Source of the DNA: an uncultured Prochlorococcus sp.
GTDB lineage: Bacteria; Cyanobacteriota; Cyanobacteriia; PCC-6307; Cyanobiaceae
DNA: 54,420 nt
Reading direction: 5' to 3'
Assembly: GCA_902606255.1 (NCBI GenBank)
Contig: CACLFQ010000003.1
Span: 1-54,420, forward strand
Positions within the stretch are counted from its first letter, which is position 1, and each line of letters begins with the position of its first letter. The notes under the pieces were generated by a model. It saw only the letters and a program-made list of their open reading frames with translations, did not search any database and was not told the DNA's origin. The translations under genes and the position numbers were made by a program. This document shows, piece by piece, positions 1 through 8,791 of the stretch.

Positions 1-146
1 TGAGTAATGACAATCAACCAAGATTTGGCTTCGTAAATTTTGCTGAAACTTGGAATGGGCGTATGGCAATGATGGGTATTTTGATTGGTCTTGGTACTGA
101 ACTAATTACTGGACAAAGTATTCTTCGACAAATTGGAATAGGTTAG
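1..146 (+). CDS. hli: High-light-inducible protein (Hli/HLIP), 5' end cut by one base
   Basis: The frame opens with TG at position 1, so the A of the probable ATG lies just outside the window. It encodes about 48 residues ending in TAG at 144-146. The chlorophyll a/b-binding helix signature is visible: AETWNGRMAMMGILIGLGTE carries the Glu and Asn-Gly-Arg chlorophyll-ligand pattern of single-helix HLIP/SCP proteins, followed by a short tail. Hlips bind chlorophyll and carotenoid in the thylakoid and protect photosystem II and chlorophyll-synthesis intermediates under high light; Prochlorococcus carries many copies. The length is typical of the short class. The promoter is out of view. The family call is firm; which hli paralogue it is cannot be said. 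Confidence 0.9.
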   Translation, partial: SNDNQPRFGFVNFAETWNGRMAMMGILIGLGTELITGQSILRQIGIG

Positions 147-150
147 TATT

Positions 151-492
151 TCACTTTACTTCTTCTGCTTTAACTTCAATAGTGCTTTCACTAGGCTTTT
201 TATTTAATTGATTATTATTACTTATATTCTCTAAATCTGCACCACAATTCATGCAGGTTTCACTTAAACCTAATGATATTGACCCACAATTACTGCATGT
301 ATTAATTTTAGATTTATATGAGTTAAAACCTATAAACACTAATACTAATAATAGTAGAGGAATTAAAAATAAAAGAAGTAAGATATTTCCAATAAAGCTG
401 ATGAAAAAGTTAAATCCAAAAATTGGAATAACGATAAGTATGATTAATGTGTAGGTAAGAAGATTTTTATTAGCTTTAAGAAAATAATTCAC
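151..492 (-). CDS. Small membrane protein with C-terminal zinc ribbon
   Basis: This 113-residue protein is not a family I can name. Residues 12-55 form two adjacent strongly hydrophobic segments, probably a membrane hairpin. After a short basic link comes a four-cysteine zinc ribbon, CSNCG then CMNCG about 12 residues later. The last 20 residues are polar and acidic. It faces the hli gene tail to tail with only four bases between the stop codons and lies about 11 bases downstream of the BrkB-type gene on the same strand, so the two are probably co-transcribed. A zinc-ribbon membrane adaptor is a plausible reading, but function is unknown. Confidence 0.7.
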   Translation of the reverse strand: MNYFLKANKNLLTYTLIILIVIPIFGFNFFISFIGNILLLLFLIPLLLLVLVFIGFNSYKSKINTCSNCGSISLGLSETCMNCGADLENISNNNQLNKKPSESTIEVKAEEVK

Positions 493-503
493 CTTAGTTA
501 TCC

Positions 504-1433
504 TTATCTATAATTTCTTTTTTTATTAACTAAAGTCATATTAGCAATAACTACGCTCCAGCACTGTCCAAAATATAAGATCACTCCTAATAGCCATACC
601 CACAAAGTAAGTACAAGAAAACCTCCAATAAAACCATATGCTTGAAATCTTGCTCCAAGTGAAAGAATACTTTTACTTACTGCAAGGTTCAAAGTGGTTA
701 GGCCAATTCCAATAAGAAAAGATCCAGGTAAAAGGGGTTTCAAAGGAACTTTTCTACTAGGTAAGAGGGCTTGCAATAAAAGAGCCATTAAAGAAAATCC
801 GATTAGTGGTATTGCAAACTGACCAACTTGTAATAGAGGCAACTTTAATAATAAATCAGAAATAAGATTATTAGATTTTGAGAGATTTTCTAAAACGTTA
901 CTTGGGATCATCCTTAGATTTGCACTAATCTGATCTAGTACCATTAAAAATCCTATAAAGAATACTATTAAAAAGGCTTCAACTCTATTTCGAAGAAACC
1001 TCGAAGCTTGCACTCTCCAAGCAGCATTTGTTTTTTTTGAAGGAATTTCATCTTCCCAAAGCCTATCTGAACCTCTTTGAAGAGATAGATATGCATTTCC
1101 TGCTGTAAAAAGCAAAAACATAGCCCCTAGAAGACCTGCCCCAAACCCTTGATCTATCAAATTAAATAATGTTGTTTCTACTAACTCAACTACTGAAGGA
1201 GGTAAAAGCTGAGCAGCAATAGAAATTATTTGTTCATCTAATCCCTCTTGTTTTCCTAGGAACCATGAAGCTATTGAAAGAGAAATGAGAAGAATAGGAA
1301 AAAATGATTGAAGTGTGTAGTATGCAAATGCAGCGCTTAAATCAACACAATCAGATTTGCTCCATCGCTCACAAGCTCCCCATAAACTTTTCAGTATCCA
1401 TGTTGAACTTCGCTGCAAATTAATTTTCTTCAA
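504..1433 (-). CDS. YihY/BrkB family (UPF0761) inner-membrane protein
   Basis: The 309-residue protein has the BrkB/YihY layout. A soluble N-terminus contains DLSAAFAYYTLQSFFPILL (about residues 31-49), the family's signature entry into the first helix. Further membrane helices lie near residues 100-117, 153-170, 205-224, 235-253 and 265-295, about six in all. Members were once called ribonuclease BN or virulence factor BrkB, but the RNase assignment was an error and transport or envelope function is unproven. Length is usual for the family. It starts with ATG and is followed closely by the zinc-ribbon gene. The family call is confident; the function is unknown. Confidence 0.85.
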   Translation of the reverse strand: MKKINLQRSSTWILKSLWGACERWSKSDCVDLSAAFAYYTLQSFFPILLISLSIASWFLGKQEGLDEQIISIAAQLLPPSVVELVETTLFNLIDQGFGAGLLGAMFLLFTAGNAYLSLQRGSDRLWEDEIPSKKTNAAWRVQASRFLRNRVEAFLIVFFIGFLMVLDQISANLRMIPSNVLENLSKSNNLISDLLLKLPLLQVGQFAIPLIGFSLMALLLQALLPSRKVPLKPLLPGSFLIGIGLTTLNLAVSKSILSLGARFQAYGFIGGFLVLTLWVWLLGVILYFGQCWSVVIANMTLVNKKRNYR

Positions 1434-1505
1434 ATATTTATTTTGTTTATTTTTTATTGTATCTGATTAAGAAATTTTTCAAGCAATTATTTTTTTATGC
1501 TGCAA

Positions 1506-2306
1506 CTATTTTTCCAATAATAAATTTCCCCATGGCTTTAAAATTTCAAATTTTTCTACAGATCTACAAGCAATTAATGGAAAATTAACATCGCTCAAGT
1601 TTTCTCCTGAAACTAAATTTAAAGGATCTGTTTCTAACCACTCTATAGAACAATTGAGTTCTTCTAATAGCAGCCAGGCTGCTGCAATATCCCATATCTT
1701 AGGGGTTGATTCTATTGCTCCGAAAGTTTGCCCCATCGCTACACTTGTAAGATTTAAACTCGATACACCTAAGAGTCTGATTTTGCCAGGAAATACTGAG
1801 TTTGGTTTTCTTTGTAAAATTTTTATTGATCTACTACATAGAGAAATGCATTCACTTTGACGATTATTTTGTTTAGGATCTATTTTCTGGTTATTTAACC
1901 AAACCCCTTTACCTTTAATGCATACAAATTTTTTTTTCAATGTAGGAATTATTAAAAAAGAAGATTGTGGTTTACCATCAACGAACCTCGCCACTGATAT
2001 AGACCAGTAAGGAATACCTGCAGCAAAATTTGTTGTCCCATCGAGTGGATCGACCACCCAATAAGCTTTTGAGTTTGGAATAAACTTTTGCCCTTCTTCA
2101 CTAAGTACGCCCTCACCTGGAGCGATTGCAGCTAAGCCATCTACGATTGTTTTGTCACTCCATAAATCACAACTTGTTAATAATGATCCATCTGCTTTAT
2201 TACTGGCACTAATATTTCCAAAATCTTTTTTTTGACGTTGACTAACTAATTCAAATAAAGAATCTAATTCACTTAGTTGCTTATTAGTTAAATTTGGTGG
2301 ATTCAT
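1506..2306 (-). CDS. Inositol monophosphatase family protein
   Basis: The product is a 266-residue Mg-dependent phosphatase of the IMPase/FBPase/CysQ superfamily. The metal-binding motif DPLDGT is at about residues 86-91, a Glu pair (SEEG) at about 69-72, and the second motif WDIAAAWLLLEE near residue 210. I chose ATG at 2306 because it overlaps the TGA of the upstream tolC-like gene as ATGA; a TTG five codons further upstream is also in frame. Substrates in the family include inositol-1-phosphate, PAP and histidinol-phosphate, and the sequence alone does not decide between them. Translational coupling to an outer-membrane efflux gene is probably only operon packing. Confidence 0.85.
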   Translation of the reverse strand: MNPPNLTNKQLSELDSLFELVSQRQKKDFGNISASNKADGSLLTSCDLWSDKTIVDGLAAIAPGEGVLSEEGQKFIPNSKAYWVVDPLDGTTNFAAGIPYWSISVARFVDGKPQSSFLIIPTLKKKFVCIKGKGVWLNNQKIDPKQNNRQSECISLCSRSIKILQRKPNSVFPGKIRLLGVSSLNLTSVAMGQTFGAIESTPKIWDIAAAWLLLEELNCSIEWLETDPLNLVSGENLSDVNFPLIACRSVEKFEILKPWGNLLLEK

Positions 2307-3736
2307 TTTTGTATATTGCAAATAGACTCTGTGTCTTTAATTTTAGTATTATTACTACCCAAACAATTTTTACTTATATCAATAAAAGTTAATCTTTCTA
2401 ATTCATCTAAATTCAAATTGTAATTATATATTGCATTGATATTTTTTGATTTCGCATTACTTAATTCACTTTGCCTAACAAGAACATCTTTTAGAGTTGA
2501 TATTCCAACATCATATCTAAGTCTAGAAAGCCTTACAGACTCTTTGCTAGATTCAATTTCTTTAAGAGAAGAAATTATTTTTTCTTCATTTAATTTAAGA
2601 TTTAAGTAGGCTTTACTAATACTTGTGCTCAAAACATTTTTTAGATTTTCATAAGAATATTTTTCAGCTTCTGAATCTGCTATTTTTGATTTGTAAGAGT
2701 TCTTATTTTGTCCGCCATCAAAAATACTCCATGCAAAATTTAGACTGATTGTATTTGTATAATTAGACCCAGATTTTTCAGAGTCAATAATCTCGGATAG
2801 TGCGTCACCCTTGGTAAATGTACTAGATAATGTATTGCTGATATATATATTTGGCTTATTTTGAGCTAAAAAACTATTTGCTTGGCTCTTTTTAATTGAT
2901 TTTTGAAGAAGAAGATTTTTTAAGGAAAGATTTTTATCTAAACCTTCATTAATATTTTTATTCAATCTATGATTCCAGAACCCTATTAAATTTTGCTCAT
3001 TATTACTTTCGAAATCCCCCTTTATATTAAGAATTTCTTTAAGAGAAATTTTATTAATTTCATGTTCTATTTTCTTTTCATTCAGTGATTGTTTATCTCG
3101 ATATAATTGAGCTTCTGCTTCAAGAACTTCAAATTTTGTACCAATTCCAGCATCTAACTTCGCTTTAGCATTTTCTAAACTTGTAATTGATAAATCAAGT
3201 ATGAATTTTTTATTTTGAATATCTTGATATGACTTTTGGTATTTGTGATACCTCATTCTTGCTTCTTGAATTAAATCTTTTTTCTTAATCTCATAATTAT
3301 TTTTTGCAATTTTGTAATTTGCTTTGGCAATTTTAATTTCGGATCCTCTAAGCGGGGCAATTAAATCCCATTTGATATTTAGAGAGGGATTAGCAGTAAA
3401 TTGTGAAGTTTTTAAAGTAGGTGAATTGCTATTGTAATTTTTACCTGCGACATATTTTGGTAACCCATTGGCTTGAAAATCTAAGGATGGGTATCTTTTA
3501 GCAATTTGACTAGAAAGATTAAAGCTTGAAGAGGCTAGTAAGTTTTCTAATGATTTTAATTCTTGATTATTTAATACAATTTTTTCTATTTCTTGGTATC
3601 CAACAAAAGGAATATTTGATTTTTCTTCTAGAACATTATCAATATAATTTTTTGTTTCGCTCGATAGTACATTAACAGAGTGGATACTTAGAGCAATTGG
3701 CAAGAATAAGATAGGATTTATTACTCTTCTAAGCAT
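2303..3736 (-). CDS. TolC-like outer-membrane efflux protein
   Basis: A signal peptide (LFLPIALSIHSVNVLSS) at the start of this 477-residue protein directs export. The rest shows the duplicated OEP pattern: long heptad-rich helices with recurring Leu, Lys and Asn, and the segments IAKANYKIAKNNYEIKK, LDAGIGTKFEVLEAEAQL and LRYDVGISTLKDVLVRQSEL. The last two are the equivalent turns of the two repeats, just before the coiled-coil hairpins. TolC trimers form the periplasmic tunnel and outer-membrane barrel used by type I secretion and RND pumps. No inner-membrane partner is adjacent. It lies 25 bases downstream of the radical-SAM gene on the same strand and overlaps the IMPase gene by four bases. 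It is the only obvious outer-membrane channel in the window. Confidence 0.85.
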   Translation of the reverse strand: MLRRVINPILFLPIALSIHSVNVLSSETKNYIDNVLEEKSNIPFVGYQEIEKIVLNNQELKSLENLLASSSFNLSSQIAKRYPSLDFQANGLPKYVAGKNYNSNSPTLKTSQFTANPSLNIKWDLIAPLRGSEIKIAKANYKIAKNNYEIKKKDLIQEARMRYHKYQKSYQDIQNKKFILDLSITSLENAKAKLDAGIGTKFEVLEAEAQLYRDKQSLNEKKIEHEINKISLKEILNIKGDFESNNEQNLIGFWNHRLNKNINEGLDKNLSLKNLLLQKSIKKSQANSFLAQNKPNIYISNTLSSTFTKGDALSEIIDSEKSGSNYTNTISLNFAWSIFDGGQNKNSYKSKIADSEAEKYSYENLKNVLSTSISKAYLNLKLNEEKIISSLKEIESSKESVRLSRLRYDVGISTLKDVLVRQSELSNAKSKNINAIYNYNLNLDELERLTFIDISKNCLGSNNTKIKDTESICNIQK

Positions 3737-3761
3737 GTTTTATAGTATCGAAGATATTCGA

Positions 3762-5141
3762 TTAACCAATCAAAGTATTTATAATATCATTTGAATCATT
3801 AAGAACGTGAATTTTGGTATTTAATTGATTTTCAACTTCTTTAATATTTTTATCATCTAAAAATAAATCAGTATTAAGTTTTAGCATAATAGATGGTATG
3901 TAAACAGCTTCTCCTAAATCCTTATTTTTCAGCCCATAAATTAGATCTTCTCCAGTAAGAAGACCTGTAACAACTTGATCTTGACCCCAATAAATACTTG
4001 GTAAACCATATAAATTTATTGTTAAACCATCAATTAGGTTTAATTTCTTAACTATAGGAACTAGGGCTTCATAAACTAATTTACCAACAATCCAACTGAC
4101 TTTTTTTGGCTGTTTTATTTTTTTTGGCAGGTTGTTAGATTTCTCACTTAATATCTTTAGAAAGGTTCTTATTGATCCTACTCCATTAGATTCCTGTGGC
4201 ATATTTTCATAGGTTTTATAACTAGGTAAATTTGAACCAGCTATTAAATACCATTCGTCTGCTAGCCAACAAAAACGAGTCCCAAGAGTAATTTGTAGAG
4301 AGGCTTGAATTCTCTCTACCTGCTTAATTGTTTTTATAGCGTATTCTGGGCTTATTGATTTCAAACCATCATTTTCAGGTCTAAATTTTGTAAGTCCTAC
4401 AGGAACTATCGCAACTGAAAGTACTGTCTGAGAAGTTTTTTTGTAGAATGCAGAAAGTTCCAAAATTGATTTCTCAAGAATATCCCCATCATTTATATCT
4501 GGACAAACAACAATTTGAGCATGTATTTGAATAGTGTTTTTTTCAAACCAGGAAATTTGATCGAGGATCACACCTGCTTTTTTATTTTTTAATAATTTTT
4601 CTCTTGTAGCGGGATCTGTAGCATGAACCGAAATAAAAAGTGGGGATAGTCTTTGCATAGCAATTCTTTTCCAGTCTTCTTTTTTTAAATTCGTAAGAGT
4701 TAGATAAGAGCCATATAAGAAACTTAATCTATAATCATCATCTTTTATGTAAAGGCTTTTTCTTTTACCACTTGGCTGTTGATCAATAAAACAAAATGGA
4801 CATCTATTATTGCATTGCTTGATTGAATCAAATAATGCATCTTTGAAATTAATACCTAAATTAACGTCTTGATCTTTTTCAATACTTATATTGTGAATTT
4901 CATGATTTTTATCTAAAACCGATATGTCTAAAATTTCTTCACTAATGAGAATCTGATAATCAATTAGATCTCTTGGTTTTTTCCCATTAATACTAATAAT
5001 TGAATCACCTGATTCAAATCCTATTTCTTGAGCAATGGAATTAGCTTCAATACTTTCAATTTCTGCAGGATTTATTTTATAAGAAATATTTGGAACCAAA
5101 AGATCATTGGCATCTTCTTTGTAATTAATTTCTTTCCACAC
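3762..5141 (-). CDS. Cyanobacterial radical-SAM/PDZ (DUF512) Fe-S protein
   Basis: The 459-residue protein starts with GTG. Residues 15-60 form a PDZ-like domain (SIAQEIGFESGDSIISINGK). Then comes a CNNRCPFCFID cluster motif, a CxxxCxxC that would bind a radical-SAM [4Fe-4S] centre, followed by a TIM-barrel-like region and a C-terminal DUF512 domain. The architecture matches the cyanobacterial family TIGR03279, described only as a putative Fe-S oxidoreductase; related DUF512 proteins occur in Firmicutes. The substrate is unknown. It is the first gene of a minus-strand run through tolC and IMPase. The family call is strong; the function is open. Confidence 0.85.
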   Translation of the reverse strand: MWKEINYKEDANDLLVPNISYKINPAEIESIEANSIAQEIGFESGDSIISINGKKPRDLIDYQILISEEILDISVLDKNHEIHNISIEKDQDVNLGINFKDALFDSIKQCNNRCPFCFIDQQPSGKRKSLYIKDDDYRLSFLYGSYLTLTNLKKEDWKRIAMQRLSPLFISVHATDPATREKLLKNKKAGVILDQISWFEKNTIQIHAQIVVCPDINDGDILEKSILELSAFYKKTSQTVLSVAIVPVGLTKFRPENDGLKSISPEYAIKTIKQVERIQASLQITLGTRFCWLADEWYLIAGSNLPSYKTYENMPQESNGVGSIRTFLKILSEKSNNLPKKIKQPKKVSWIVGKLVYEALVPIVKKLNLIDGLTINLYGLPSIYWGQDQVVTGLLTGEDLIYGLKNKDLGEAVYIPSIMLKLNTDLFLDDKNIKEVENQLNTKIHVLNDSNDIINTLIG

Positions 5142-5328
5142 AATTCAATGAAAAATACTCTTATTTATCTTTATTCTAAACTTATATATGACTCAAAGTG
5201 TATTAAATACTTTTAAAATACCAAATAAATGTTTGAAGTTAAGGGCCTTTAATTGATTAAAATATGGCATTCGCAGTTTTTAAAAACACGATTTAAATTA
5301 ATTAAAATAACTTAGAAAACTTTATTCA

Positions 5329-6096
5329 TTGAAAGAATTAATTACAAAAAATTTAGAAGTGAAAGATAAATTGAACTATGAATTGCATAAGACAGTTGAT
5401 TCATACGAAAATAGCTTTTTATCAAATCCATTATCTTTAAGATTATGGTCCTCTTTTTTTGTAATTTTACCAATTTTTGTACAAGCCCCTTGGGTTAGAT
5501 TAGAACCAATAAGTGCTCTTTGTTTTACTTTTGTTATTCTCTTAGGGGCATTTGTTTTAAATCAGCAAGGATCAAATAAGTGGTTTATTGTCAGTTCATT
5601 ATTACTTGGTGTATCAGGCAGTTGGCTTGGTGGATGTTTGTTCTGGGGATGGTTAAGCCCATTTCCTATCCTACACATACCTGTTGAAGCTGTAGTTCTC
5701 CCATTAGCATTGATTGGACTTGACACTAATTGGAAAATAGGTTCAAGTTTTTATATCTCTTCTTTATTCGGAACTGCAGTTACTGACATTACAATATTTT
5801 TAATCGGAATAATGGATCAATGGAGAAATGTTATTACAGCAGATTCTGAAGCTGCGGCCCAAATTCTCCAAAAAACCTCGGAGAATCTTATCCAAATAAA
5901 GTCATTATCTATCATTGTTTTTGTTGCTCTTATACTGTGGTTTATTTCAAAAGAAATTTTTGATTCTGCCACAATTAATTCTACTAATGGTAAAGCACTC
6001 TTAGTTTCAAGTTATGTAATTCAAACGACATTGATTGTTGATGGCATTTTTATTGTTTTAGCAATTTTGCAACCAACTTTTAGTGGATTGGTTTAA
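5329..6096 (+). CDS. DUF3120 family membrane protein
   Basis: The product has 255 residues and starts at TTG (5329). After a polar N-terminus of about 28 residues there are multiple membrane helices: LWSSFFVILPIFV, ALCFTFVILLGAFVL, WFIVSSLLLGVSGSWLGG, VEAVVLPLALIGL, SSLFGTAVTDITIFLIGI and two more near the C-terminus. The Trp/Pro-rich stretch WGWLSPFPILHIPVEAV is the best marker. The pattern fits DUF3120, a family confined to cyanobacteria with no established function. Its stop TAA at 6094-6096 overlaps the nadB ATG at 6096 (TAATG), so the two genes are translationally coupled. Confidence 0.75.
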   Translation: MKELITKNLEVKDKLNYELHKTVDSYENSFLSNPLSLRLWSSFFVILPIFVQAPWVRLEPISALCFTFVILLGAFVLNQQGSNKWFIVSSLLLGVSGSWLGGCLFWGWLSPFPILHIPVEAVVLPLALIGLDTNWKIGSSFYISSLFGTAVTDITIFLIGIMDQWRNVITADSEAAAQILQKTSENLIQIKSLSIIVFVALILWFISKEIFDSATINSTNGKALLVSSYVIQTTLIVDGIFIVLAILQPTFSGLV

Positions 6097-7763
6097 TGTT
6101 AAGGCCTCCATTTTCTCAAGAAACAATTCCATTAAATAATTGGGATGTTATCGTTATAGGGGCAGGAGCTGCGGGACTTATGACTTGTCTTGAATTACCT
6201 GCAAATCTAAAAGTGCTGCTTTTAAATAGGAATACTAGCAAAGTATCTTCTAGTCGATGGGCTCAAGGAGGAATAGCATCTGTTGTTAGACAAGACGATT
6301 CATTTGATCTTCATGCTGATGATACTTTAAAAGCAGGTGATGGACTATGTGATTTTCAAGCTGTAGAAATGCTTGTTAAAGAAGCCCCAGGTTGTGTCAA
6401 TAGGTTACAGAATTTAGGGATGATTTTTGACCAAAGTTCTGATAAATTAGCCACTACTTTAGAAGCAGCCCATTCTCGACGAAGAGTTTTGCATGTTAAA
6501 GATCGTACTGGAAGAGCATTAGTTGAAGTTCTAGAAGATCATATTGAAAATAAAAAAAATATTCTTCACTGTAGAGGTGTAAGAGTAACTGAACTTCTTA
6601 TTGAAAATAAAGAATGTAGAGGGGTTCAAGTTCTTGATGGAGCAAATTTATATTGGATTCAATCGAGAGCAGTTGTTTTGGCTACAGGCGGGGGTGGGCA
6701 TTTATTTACTAATACAACAAATCCTGCTCAATCCTCTGGTGAAGGGATTGCTCTCGCATGGAAAGCAGGCGCTGCCATTGAAGATTTAGAGTTCGTACAA
6801 TTTCATCCAACCGCTTTAAAATTTTATGGTGCACCTTGCTTTTTAATATCTGAGGCACTAAGAGGAGAAGGAGCTATCTTAGTTGATAAAAACGGTGAAA
6901 GTCCAGTTAAAAATCTTGAAAATCGTGATTTAGCTACTAGAGATCAGGTAAGTAGAGCAATTATGAAAAATATGCATGATAATAATGCAGATCATGTTGG
7001 CTTAGATCTTCGGTATATTGACCCAGAAAAAATTGTAGAGCGCTTCCCCACGATCTTAAGTCGATGTCAGGATTATGGAGTAAACCCTTTAAATGAAGTT
7101 ATACCTGTAGCTCCTGCAGCTCATTATTGGATGGGAGGTGTTAAAACTGATCTAAATGCATCTTCAACAAGAAAAGGATTATATGCCGTTGGAGAAGTTG
7201 CCTCAACAGGTGTGCATGGTGCAAACAGACTGGCAAGTAATTCACTGATGGAGTGTCTTGTTTTCGCAAGAAAAATGTCTTCAATTGTTTTGAATGACCT
7301 TTCTAAATTTGAAAAATTTGATAGATCATTTCAAGAGTTTGATATTGCAGATCCTAAAGAAGATCAAATTTCTAGAATTGCTGAAAAAATTGATGACCTA
7401 AGAAAACTATGTTGGTTAAATTTAGGTGTATCTCGAAATAAGGCAAATATGAGTAAATTTTTAAATAATATTCAAGACGATATTTCTCAATTACAAAAAA
7501 ATGCTTTACTAAGTACTCTTGAAAAAATAAAATTTCATCAAAAAATTAAACTTAGTGAGCGGAATAGGAGGGCACTAAATCTTTTACTTGATTTAAAGAA
7601 CAGACAAATAACGACCATAACTTTATTAAAAGCTTGTCTATTTAGAGAAGAGAGTAGAGGAGGCCATTATAGAGATGATTTTCCAGATAAAGATAAAAAT
7701 TGGGAATGCCATACTAGACAACAGTTAGATCAAAAAATTCAAAAAAGATTTATTAAAAATTAG
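6096..7763 (+). CDS. nadB: L-aspartate oxidase
   Basis: NadB oxidises L-aspartate to iminoaspartate with FAD, the first step of de novo NAD synthesis in bacteria. The 555-residue protein shows the dinucleotide motif VIGAGAAGLM near residue 22, SSRWAQGGIA near 52, and HSRRRVLHVKDRTG near 129. It also has the GGGGHLFTNTTNP FAD/active-site region, EALRGEGAIL and VHGANRLASNSLMECLVF. The C-terminal helical domain is complete. Length is normal for the family (E. coli about 540). It is coupled to the DUF3120 gene and runs 11 bases into the end of the convergent VKOR gene. No nadA or nadC is adjacent. Confidence 0.96.
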   Translation: MLRPPFSQETIPLNNWDVIVIGAGAAGLMTCLELPANLKVLLLNRNTSKVSSSRWAQGGIASVVRQDDSFDLHADDTLKAGDGLCDFQAVEMLVKEAPGCVNRLQNLGMIFDQSSDKLATTLEAAHSRRRVLHVKDRTGRALVEVLEDHIENKKNILHCRGVRVTELLIENKECRGVQVLDGANLYWIQSRAVVLATGGGGHLFTNTTNPAQSSGEGIALAWKAGAAIEDLEFVQFHPTALKFYGAPCFLISEALRGEGAILVDKNGESPVKNLENRDLATRDQVSRAIMKNMHDNNADHVGLDLRYIDPEKIVERFPTILSRCQDYGVNPLNEVIPVAPAAHYWMGGVKTDLNASSTRKGLYAVGEVASTGVHGANRLASNSLMECLVFARKMSSIVLNDLSKFEKFDRSFQEFDIADPKEDQISRIAEKIDDLRKLCWLNLGVSRNKANMSKFLNNIQDDISQLQKNALLSTLEKIKFHQKIKLSERNRRALNLLLDLKNRQITTITLLKACLFREESRGGHYRDDFPDKDKNWECHTRQQLDQKIQKRFIKN

Positions 7764-8688
7764 AATCTCCTTGATAACCTGTCTTTATGGCTAATTCATT
7801 CAAGTCGCGAGTACCACTAATTATTTCTCCATTTATTTCCCAAGAAGGAAATCCACTAATTCCTTTCGTTTGGCATAGGTCATACTCATTATCTTTACCA
7901 TCTTTAGCACATTCAACTACTTTTAATTCTTTAACTGCTTCCTTACCAAATAATTGTTTCTGATCGTGGCAATGTGGGCACCAGTATGCACTATACATAA
8001 AAATATTGTTTTCACTTAAAAATTTTGCAAATTTTACCTTCTGGGGAGAGCTTGAAGTGGTAATTATTGGCGATACATTTTCAGTCGGGCTTGCAACATC
8101 AATAGCATTAGAGGGGTCAACGTTTGTTGACCAAATTAGGCCTCCCAGCAGGACACTAATGGCTACAATGAAACCTCTAAAAATCATAGGTTCTCTACTT
8201 TCAAACTTTGCTCCAATCATAGAAATTATAAAGATGGAAAACGATAAAATTGCTGAAAGTATACAAAAAAAGCAATATGCTTGAACCTTAAAAAACATAA
8301 TATTAATTAATAAAAAGCTAAATGTTGATGATGCACAAGAAATTAGAAATACTAACCACCATAAAAACTTATTTAGTTTTTCTTTTGGGGAAATTAAATT
8401 AAGCGAAAGTATTATCGTGATAACTAATATTGATAAATACGTTATAAATCCAGCTAATGAGAGAGGTATATTAACTTGATTATTTTCAAATAAAGTACCC
8501 CACGGACTATTTAAAACTGTTTCACAACCATTTTGTATCCCTGGGCATGAAAGCGAAGTAAATAATCCCCAGTTTTTTAAAGTAATCGAACCTGTGTCAA
8601 CTATGCCTATAGTGCTAAGAATTGCGATTATAATTTTTGGCAATTTCAAATCTTTTTTATTTCTTCTGTTTAAAGTCTTAAGGGCCAT
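7753..8688 (-). CDS. VKOR-thioredoxin fusion (disulfide-bond formation)
   Basis: Residues 1-185 form a vitamin K epoxide reductase-like four-helix membrane domain. The periplasmic loop cysteines are C48 and C55 (SCPGIQNGC) and the quinone-proximal active site is C139-F-F-C142. After a Ser/Thr-rich linker, residues 220-311 are a thioredoxin-like domain with the redox pair C237-P-H-C240. Cyanobacterial VKOR fusions re-oxidise their own thioredoxin arm and pass electrons to quinone, so this one gene can replace both DsbA and DsbB in the thylakoid lumen or periplasm. All six family cysteines are present. It converges on nadB with an 11-base overlap and is divergent from rimO with about 100 bases between. 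Confidence 0.93.
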   Translation of the reverse strand: MALKTLNRRNKKDLKLPKIIIAILSTIGIVDTGSITLKNWGLFTSLSCPGIQNGCETVLNSPWGTLFENNQVNIPLSLAGFITYLSILVITIILSLNLISPKEKLNKFLWWLVFLISCASSTFSFLLINIMFFKVQAYCFFCILSAILSFSIFIISMIGAKFESREPMIFRGFIVAISVLLGGLIWSTNVDPSNAIDVASPTENVSPIITTSSSPQKVKFAKFLSENNIFMYSAYWCPHCHDQKQLFGKEAVKELKVVECAKDGKDNEYDLCQTKGISGFPSWEINGEIISGTRDLNELAIKTGYQGDSNF

Positions 8689-8791
8689 AAACTAAAAGTT
8701 TGTTATTTACATTATCTATCCTAATATTATCTTGGCATGAGGGTTATATACGACATGCTGTTTAAATCTTTTAATTCTTATTTTTCAAGTT

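Noticed and set aside
251-454. Plus-strand frame antisense to the zinc-ribbon gene
   Set aside because: It lies inside a better minus-strand gene and encodes no recognisable protein.
5161-5328. Possible short gene between the radical-SAM and DUF3120 genes
   Set aside because: The only frame, about 22 codons, has no helix or family pattern.
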